Shown one piece after another: positions 5,813 to 10,551 of a stretch of 10,551 nucleotides of DNA; the first letter of the stretch is position 1; each line of letters opens with the position of its first letter. The notes under the pieces are model-generated. The model did not search any database, was not told the origin of the DNA, and worked only from the letters and a program-made list of their open reading frames with translations. The DNA lies in assembly GCA_934234005.1 (NCBI GenBank), contig CAKQHC010000050.1, forward strand, positions 1-10,551, written 5' to 3'. The position numbers were made by a program, and so were the translations under genes. The stretch is from an uncultured Methanomassiliicoccales archaeon. Lineage in GTDB: Archaea > Thermoplasmatota > Thermoplasmata > Methanomassiliicoccales > Methanomethylophilaceae.

Positions 5813-7057
5813 GTGAACCATACGGAGAAGGACTTCAACACTCTGGAAGATTTCAACTACAAAGACAAGACCGTTCTCCTCAGGGTAGATATCAACTGCC
5901 CCCTGAGCAAAGACGAGTTGCTCATAATCAACGATTCCAGAATAAGAAGGATTGTTCCGACCGTAAGGGAACTTATGGGCAAACAGGCCAAAACCGTTAT
6001 TCTAGCGCATCAGAGCAGAAAGGGAAAATGGGATTTCATACCGCTGAACCAGCATGCCGAGCATCTTTCCAAGCACATCAATGCGCCGGTAAAGTATGTC
6101 GATGACGTAATCGGAGACGGAGCCGTGGAAGCCATCAAATCGTTGAAACCCGGAGAAGTCCTTCTGTTGGGCAACGTGCGCGGAATCGACAGCGAAACCG
6201 CCAAGGGCGACATGATGATGCATTCGGAGGGCGAGATAGTTCAGAAACTCGTTCCGTTGATCGATTATTACGTATGCGACGCGTTCGGTGCATCGCACAG
6301 ATCGCAGTGTTCCCTGGTTGGATTCGAACCTTTGGTTCCTTCCGCTTCCGGAAGGCTGATGGCCAAGGAAATGTTTGCGCTCAAAGCGATTTTCGAGCAT
6401 CCCCGCAGACCGTCTGTGTTCATACTCGGAGGTGCCAAGTTCGGAGACGCGTCCGAAATGATCGATCACGTTCTCGGATGCGGCATGGCCGATACGGTTA
6501 TCCTGGTGGGTCTCGCAGGTAACGCATATCTGTATGCCAGAGGCGTAGACGTAGGCGAAGCCAGTCTCAGGATTCTCTCTGAGGAACTCACCCCCGAGAA
6601 CCTGCAGGCAGCCAAAGATATTCTGGCAAAATACGGTCAGAGAGTGTTGTTGCCTGTTGACGTGGCAGTTGAAAGAGACGGAAAACGCGTTTCCGTAAAT
6701 ATCGGAGACATGCCCACTCCCGAGCCCGCACTGGACATAGGGGATGCGACGGCAGAGAAATTCAGAAAGGTAATTATGTCGTCCAAAACCTCGTTTATGT
6801 CTGGTCCTGCCGGAATGATCGAGAAGGACGATTTTGCTATCGGAACACGCATCCTTATGACGGCGATGGTTGACAGCGGAGGACAGTCGGTTATCGGAGG
6901 CGGACATACCGGCGGTGCTGCAGAGAAGTTCGATCTCGCAGACAGATTCTCATATGTTTCAACCGGAGGAGGAGCATTGGAGACGTTCCTTTTGGGAGAG
7001 CCGTTGCCTGTCATCGAGGCTCTGAAATACTCCCGCGGAAAATTCCAGACAGAATGA
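5813..7057 (+). CDS. pgk: Phosphoglycerate kinase
   Basis: This 414-residue enzyme transfers phosphate between 1,3-bisphosphoglycerate and ADP, the step next to that of gap. Two-domain PGK landmarks are all present: LLRVDINCPL (22-31, substrate site), AHQSRKGKWDF (65-75), DAFGASHR (156-163), GGAKFGDASE (206-215, nucleotide side), GPAG (331-334), GGGHTGGAA (362-370) and STGGGALE (383-390). The hinge region and length fit archaeal PGKs. The start is GTG at 5813, 5 bases after the gap stop, and the next in-frame ATG is too far downstream (residue 55). The GTG lies inside a Shine-Dalgarno-like GGGGTGA (5810-5816), so it has no separate ribosome-binding site, and ribosomes finishing gap may simply re-initiate. 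It ends in TGA. Confidence 0.95.
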   Translation: MNHTEKDFNTLEDFNYKDKTVLLRVDINCPLSKDELLIINDSRIRRIVPTVRELMGKQAKTVILAHQSRKGKWDFIPLNQHAEHLSKHINAPVKYVDDVIGDGAVEAIKSLKPGEVLLLGNVRGIDSETAKGDMMMHSEGEIVQKLVPLIDYYVCDAFGASHRSQCSLVGFEPLVPSASGRLMAKEMFALKAIFEHPRRPSVFILGGAKFGDASEMIDHVLGCGMADTVILVGLAGNAYLYARGVDVGEASLRILSEELTPENLQAAKDILAKYGQRVLLPVDVAVERDGKRVSVNIGDMPTPEPALDIGDATAEKFRKVIMSSKTSFMSGPAGMIEKDDFAIGTRILMTAMVDSGGQSVIGGGHTGGAAEKFDLADRFSYVSTGGGALETFLLGEPLPVIEALKYSRGKFQTE

Positions 7058-7073
7058 TGTTTCCGGAGAAGAG

Positions 7074-7082
7074 TTTATATTA
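7074..7082 (+). promoter_or_regulatory. TATA box for the 127-residue membrane protein gene
   Basis: TTTATATTA is centred 25 bases before the ATG at 7103, in the 45-base gap after pgk. It predicts a leaderless transcript independent of the gap-pgk operon, though read-through from pgk is also possible because no terminator is visible between them. Confidence 0.5.
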
Positions 7083-7102
7083 AAAACAAGGATGGTACCG
7101 CA

Positions 7103-7486
7103 ATGGCAAAGAAGAAGAGGCGGATAGTGGAGGAGCCTAAGGAAGAGTACGAGTTCACTCCCGCCGAATTTAATGAGAGGGAATTTGTCCTCAAGGATCT
7201 CTACGGTTCCAAGGTTTTCGCCGTAGTGATGATTCTCGCAATCATCGTCGGATTGGTTGCCGCAGTAATCTGCAACCACGACATCGGAGGAGACTATGAT
7301 TACATTCTTGCAACGTTACTCTCGTTTGCAGTTTTGTTCCTAACCAAGAAAATCCTCACGGTGCTCGGATTCAGGCCCGAGATGCTTGACGTGAAGTCAC
7401 TTGCAGGAAATTACCTTGTGTACCTGATTATGGCACTCGGTATCTGCATTCTCTTCATCAATCCCCCGTTTGATTCAATATTCTGA
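7103..7486 (+). CDS. Three-helix membrane protein, unknown function
   Basis: This 127-residue protein begins with a very basic, then acidic, cytosolic-looking tail (MAKKKRRIVEEPKEEYEF), followed by hydrophobic segments at about 37-57, 67-88 and 103-120. The cluster TKKILTVLGFRPEMLDVKS (81-99) between helices 2 and 3 is charged. By the positive-inside rule the N-terminus is likely cytoplasmic. I do not recognise a named family. It has its own TATA box and ends in TGA directly at a hairpin terminator (7486-7502). It lies downstream of pgk, but nothing in the protein suggests a metabolic role. Confidence 0.8.
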   Translation: MAKKKRRIVEEPKEEYEFTPAEFNEREFVLKDLYGSKVFAVVMILAIIVGLVAAVICNHDIGGDYDYILATLLSFAVLFLTKKILTVLGFRPEMLDVKSLAGNYLVYLIMALGICILFINPPFDSIF

Positions 7487-7502
7487 CGGTAAACCGTTTT
7501 TA
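7486..7502 (+). terminator. Hairpin plus T-run terminator after the 127-residue membrane protein
   Basis: ACGGT (7486-7490) and ACCGT (7493-7497) pair around a tiny loop and run straight into TTTTT (7497-7501). The stem begins at the last base of the stop codon. The T-run suits archaeal U-tract termination. It ends the plus-strand transcript before the convergent rdgB gene. Confidence 0.55.
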
Positions 7503-7508
7503 ACAGAC

Positions 7509-7524
7509 GGTGGGTCACCCCACC
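7509..7524 (-). terminator. Hairpin at the rdgB stop codon
   Basis: GGTGGG (7509-7514) and CCCACC (7519-7524) form a 6-base-pair stem with a 4-base loop that contains the rdgB stop codon. No good T-run follows on the minus strand, so it may be a 3'-end stabilising hairpin rather than a true terminator. Confidence 0.35.
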
Positions 7525-8075
7525 AATCCTTTGTTTTTCAGTTCGTTCATAAGAAGTCTGACGGCATTTCCTCTGTGGGATACCTTATTCTTTTCATCGA
7601 TAGGAATTTCCGCGAATGTCATATTACCGTCGTGTGTAAAAATGGGATCGAATCCGAATCCTTCGGAACCCTGTTCCGATTCCGTTATGTAACCTCTGCA
7701 TATACCTTGTACGATTACGCGTTCTCCGTTTATGTCGCATCCTATGCAGCATCTGAATTCCGCACCGCGGTCCTGTACGCCCTCCATCAGTCTGAGGATA
7801 CCTTTGTTTCCGATTGTTTTCTGAGCGTATGCGGACCATACTCCGGGGAATCCTTTCAATGCATCCACGAATAAACCCGAGTCATCGATTATGAAATTAC
7901 GTATGCCCCGGGCTATTATGGCATCCATTCCTTTTTCGACAACTTCTCTGAGATCGCTGGTCTGAATTTCGTCGTATGGAATACGGCAGTGTTCCATCTC
8001 GATGCCCAGTTCGTCGAACGATTTCTGATACTCTGCCACTTTGCCCGGATTGGATGTGATGACTTTAAGTTTCAT
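7515..8075 (-). CDS. rdgB: XTP/dITP pyrophosphatase (RdgB/HAM1 family)
   Basis: This 186-residue enzyme hydrolyses non-canonical purine triphosphates (XTP, ITP, dITP) to monophosphates, keeping them out of DNA and RNA. Family motifs are TSNPGKVAEY (7-16), DDSGLFVDALKGFPGVWSAY (64-83, metal and purine site), SEGFGFDPIF (137-146) and SHRG (166-169). The open frame continues upstream to 8285, but that extra 70-residue leader is out-of-frame bud32 sequence rich in Arg/His. The real start is the ATG at 8075, which overlaps the bud32 stop as ATGA and gives the family's usual N-terminus. It is co-transcribed and probably translationally coupled with bud32. Confidence 0.94.
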   Translation of the reverse strand: MKLKVITSNPGKVAEYQKSFDELGIEMEHCRIPYDEIQTSDLREVVEKGMDAIIARGIRNFIIDDSGLFVDALKGFPGVWSAYAQKTIGNKGILRLMEGVQDRGAEFRCCIGCDINGERVIVQGICRGYITESEQGSEGFGFDPIFTHDGNMTFAEIPIDEKNKVSHRGNAVRLLMNELKNKGLVG

Positions 8076-8695
8076 GTGTATCTGCCTCTGTTTCTTATTT
8101 CCTCTATTTTGCGTTTTATCAGTTCGGATTCCGACGAGTTGGAATAGTACTCTGACATCAGGCCGTCGAACGCAGACGACAGTTTGGCATGTGCCGATGT
8201 GAATGCTCTTTCCAGAAGTCTCATGTCTACACCGATGTCTTCGATGCCGGCTTTGGAGCATCCCATGGAGAAATCTATTATGCATATGTTTCCGTCATTT
8301 GACAATATCATGTTGGATGTCGTAAGATCGCCGTGGCATATTTTGGCCGAATGAAGTTTGGCAATAGTTCTGCCGATTTTTTTGCATAACACCAACGGGT
8401 CTGCCGAACCATTGTCCAAAACCTCTTTTACGGTAGGTCCGTCGATAAATTCCATTGTTATGGAACATTCCTGTGTATCGATATCGTATATACAGGGTGT
8501 TCTGACGCCTGCCGTACGTGCTTCGCGGATCAGTCTGGCTTCATTTTTGGTACGTGTAAGCCTCAGGTGTTTGTCCAACTCCGGTATACGGTAAGTCTTG
8601 GCCGGCCTGGATTTCACTATTGCATTGTATCCCAGATATTCTGTACGGGTTACAATAGCTTCCGCCCCTCTGGCTTCTGTCGATCCGCTTTTCAT
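8072..8695 (-). CDS. bud32: KEOPS complex kinase/ATPase Bud32
   Basis: This 207-residue small protein kinase is the KEOPS subunit that supports Kae1 in making the t6A37 modification of ANN-decoding tRNAs. Visible motifs are the lysine in AIVKSR (K28), SRPAKTYRIPELDKHLR (29-45), the helix NEARLIREARTAGVRTP (51-67), the catalytic loop HGDLTTSNM (121-129, D123), the metal-binding IDFSMG (140-145, D141), and the C-terminal LERAFTSAH typical of Bud32. The usual DFG glycine is serine here. It is a stand-alone Bud32; many euryarchaeal versions are fused to Kae1, and no kae1 is in this window. GGAG (8701-8704) lies 5 bases before the ATG at 8695. It heads the bud32-rdgB operon and is divergent from radB. 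Confidence 0.95.
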   Translation of the reverse strand: MKSGSTEARGAEAIVTRTEYLGYNAIVKSRPAKTYRIPELDKHLRLTRTKNEARLIREARTAGVRTPCIYDIDTQECSITMEFIDGPTVKEVLDNGSADPLVLCKKIGRTIAKLHSAKICHGDLTTSNMILSNDGNICIIDFSMGCSKAGIEDIGVDMRLLERAFTSAHAKLSSAFDGLMSEYYSNSSESELIKRKIEEIRNRGRYT

Positions 8696-8784
8696 GATTT
8701 CTCCGTAGCGGATATGGGTATAGGTATTTTGTCAGTCGTCTGTATGATGCGAACTACTTTATCCATCCTGCACATCATCGATTT

Positions 8785-9444
8785 GTGAAGAGAATTCCGT
8801 TCGGTTGTTCACAGATTGACCGTCTTTTGGGAGGCGGTATCGAAGAAGGCAGTGTTACGCTGTTTTACGGTGAAGCCGGAACGGGGAAAACAAACGTGTG
8901 TCTTCAGTTGGCCAGAAACGTTACCGTACAGGGCGAAAGAGTGGCGTATATAGACACGGAAGGTCTGTCGTCAGACCGTCTGAAGCAGGTTTATGCGGGA
9001 TGCGAAGACGCAATCAAGAATCTGTTGATTTTTCAGGTTCACAGTTTCTTCGAACAGGGCGACCGTATCGACAAAATTGCCAAATTGGCTGCCAACGGTA
9101 CGGTATCGTTGTTGGTGATAGATTCTCTGACAATGTATTACCGTTTGAATCACGACGACAGTTCGGTGAGGAACGAACTCATACGCCAGACCCAGGTTCT
9201 GTTGGATATGGCACGCATGACCGATATTCCGGTCATGGTTACCTCACAGGTATATTCCAATCTCAATAACGGAGGGGTAGAGTTCCTTGGCGGACATACG
9301 TTGCATCATAACGCAAAGACCATAATCCGTTTGGATAAACGCGGAGACGGAAGACGTAATGCGGTTATAATAAAGCACAGGAGCCTCCCCGAAGGAAGGT
9401 CTGCGCCTTACCGCATAACGGAAAACGGAATAAGCGATCTTTAA
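8785..9444 (+). CDS. radB: DNA repair and recombination protein RadB
   Basis: This 219-residue RecA-fold ATPase is the archaeal RadA paralog thought to act as a recombination mediator or regulator. The Walker A motif GEAGTGKT is at 29-36 and Walker B LLVIDSLTMYY at 109-119. VAYIDTEGLSSDRL (53-66) and VTSQVYSN-x(7)-FLGG-x-TLHHNAKTIIRL are RecA/RadB core strands. It lacks the N-terminal helix-hairpin-helix domain of RadA, as expected for RadB. The GTG start at 8785 follows a TATA-like TTTATCC (8758-8764) by about 24 bases, so the mRNA may be leaderless; no Shine-Dalgarno sequence is seen. It is divergent from bud32. Its TAA is only 4 bases from the stop of the convergent degraded gene. Confidence 0.95.
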   Translation: MKRIPFGCSQIDRLLGGGIEEGSVTLFYGEAGTGKTNVCLQLARNVTVQGERVAYIDTEGLSSDRLKQVYAGCEDAIKNLLIFQVHSFFEQGDRIDKIAKLAANGTVSLLVIDSLTMYYRLNHDDSSVRNELIRQTQVLLDMARMTDIPVMVTSQVYSNLNNGGVEFLGGHTLHHNAKTIIRLDKRGDGRRNAVIIKHRSLPEGRSAPYRITENGISDL

Positions 9445-9448
9445 GGAA

Positions 9449-10551
9449 TTATATGCGTATGCTGCGATCTACGTTTTCGTCACACCATTTTTCCAGTTGT
9501 TCTGGAGACTTAGTCGGAAGATCGAGCAATGCTTTGGTCTGAAGCATAGCTTCTTTGTTGGGGATGATTGTCCAATAGTGTTTGTCATACCATGGGGCAT
9601 CATCTCTCTTATAGATAGTTCTTAAGTATCCAGACATAACCATTATTGTAATTGCATCTCTGTGAATTTTATCATATTTGGTTATATCATCAATGTAGTC
9701 GCTTATCGTTTCACCGTTTATCATACTCTCTATATCAGAACGTTCGCGTTCCGACATGACAGGGGCAATCAATTCCAACAGATATCTTCCGCCTGTTTCC
9801 GTCCTGTACACGCCGGGTTTGAAACCATTGTCGACATACTTCAGAAGGCTGTATGGATTGAATACTTTGATTTCATCTACAACGTATTCTCCGTACCATT
9901 CTTTGGCTTCGTCATATTTTTCCGGGTGTCCGTAGTATGAGAGCAGATCTCTGACCTCAGGTTCTGTGAAACCGAAGTCGCAATCAAATTCCCAGTCAAA
10001 TATGGTCTGTGTATTAAAATTGTTTATGCTGTGTCCGAAACTTATTTTGGCTACGCGCATCAAACCGGTCAAAATCGCACTATCCATACTTTCGTTGTCT
10101 TTGAGAGCCGATGAATATACACGTTCCATAAACGGTTGGATTTTTTTGTATGTGTCCTTTCCGTAGGAGTTGTTAATGGGAGCATCGTATTCGTCTATGA
10201 GAATCATCGAACTCTTTCCATAGCAATCTTTGAGTAACTTGCTCAGTGTTTTGATAGAATGGGTTAGACCAGAATCATTTATGTCGGACTGAGTCAGTTC
10301 TGTCAGTAATCTCTTATCAAATTCGCTCAGCTTGTCGGAAGTGTATAATTCCGGAAATTCATCGATTATAGCAACAATTTTGCGTTGGAATGCGGATCTG
10401 AAAGATTCGAAAGAATCTACGGGCAAATCCTTCATATTGATTTTGATGACAGGGAGTTTGTTTTTTTCCTTTAGTATAAGTTTCCAGTCAAAAGTACCAT
10501 ACAAACACACACATTTTCTTTCCAAATTTGAAAATCAAGGCATATTTTTGA
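9449..10551 (-). pseudogene. Degraded DUF1703-type AAA-ATPase-like gene (5' interrupted, nuclease domain missing)
   Basis: The longest open frame starts at TTG 10525 and gives 358 residues: LPVIKINMKDL (24-34), the Walker B-like LIDEYDAPIN (109-118), FGFTEPEVRDLLSYYGHPEKYDEAKEWYGEYV and NPYSLLKYVDNGF. These align well with the intact protein at 1-1544. The N-terminal Walker A region is absent. Reading upstream in the same frame gives FSNL-ERK just before the open frame, which aligns with FFNM-KYK of the intact paralog, but an in-frame TGA at 10535-10537 interrupts it. The C-terminus stops about 25 residues after the IPN block, with no PD-(D/E)XK domain, 4 bases from the radB stop. It is therefore most likely a remnant; the rest of the 5' part would lie beyond the window. 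A shortened but expressed protein starting at TTG cannot be excluded. Confidence 0.75.

Noticed and set aside
6002..6907. 301-codon minus-strand open frame opposite pgk
   Set aside because: Antisense shadow of pgk with His/Arg/Ser-rich composition and no family resemblance.
8076..8285. In-frame N-terminal extension of rdgB by 70 residues, from an ATG at 8285
   Set aside because: The leader is Arg/His/Cys-rich out-of-frame bud32 sequence. The family's N-terminus begins exactly at the ATG at 8075, which overlaps the bud32 stop as ATGA.

Overview
The window looks like a stretch of chromosome from an archaeon. The evidence is an archaeal-type (type II) glyceraldehyde-3-phosphate dehydrogenase next to an archaeal phosphoglycerate kinase, a stand-alone Bud32 kinase, the archaeal recombinase paralog RadB, and TATA-box promoters placed about 25 bases before start codons. 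None of the 11 readable stop codons is TAG (9 TGA, 2 TAA). Together with the gene content this suggests a Thermoplasmata-type methanogen such as the Methanomassiliicoccales, but that placement is inference.

Layout. Positions 1-1544 (minus) hold a large AAA-ATPase-like/PD-(D/E)XK (DUF1703-type) protein that runs off the left edge. About 250 bases without a confident gene follow, containing a coding-like scrap and an inverted repeat. Next is a minus-strand block: an AIM24/TIGR00266-family protein (2133-2813) followed by a small two-helix membrane protein (1800-2123). Upstream of it is a sodium:solute symporter (2877-4523), preceded by a 40-residue membrane protein of the 'symporter small accessory protein' type (4520-4642). 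That small gene appears to start with ATT and overlaps the symporter by ATGA.

A divergent promoter region (about 4643-4784) separates this from the plus-strand gap-pgk operon (4785-7057), which encodes consecutive steps of glycolysis/gluconeogenesis. The region carries two different perfect 7-3-7 palindromes, one on each side of a TATA element. A three-helix membrane protein with its own TATA box (7103-7486) follows and ends in a hairpin terminator. Convergent to it is a bud32-rdgB pair (8695 to 7515, minus, ATGA overlap): the KEOPS kinase for tRNA t6A synthesis and a nucleotide-pool cleaning pyrophosphatase. Divergent from bud32 is radB (8785-9444).

The right end (9449-10551, minus) is a second DUF1703-type gene that is clearly degraded. 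It lacks the nuclease domain, and its reading frame is interrupted by an in-frame TGA just where homology to the N-terminal region should continue.

Most of the window is housekeeping. The least ordinary parts are the ATT-started symporter partner, the paired palindromes in the divergent promoter, and the intact/decayed pair of DUF1703 genes. I found no CRISPR array, tRNA, rRNA or insertion sequence.
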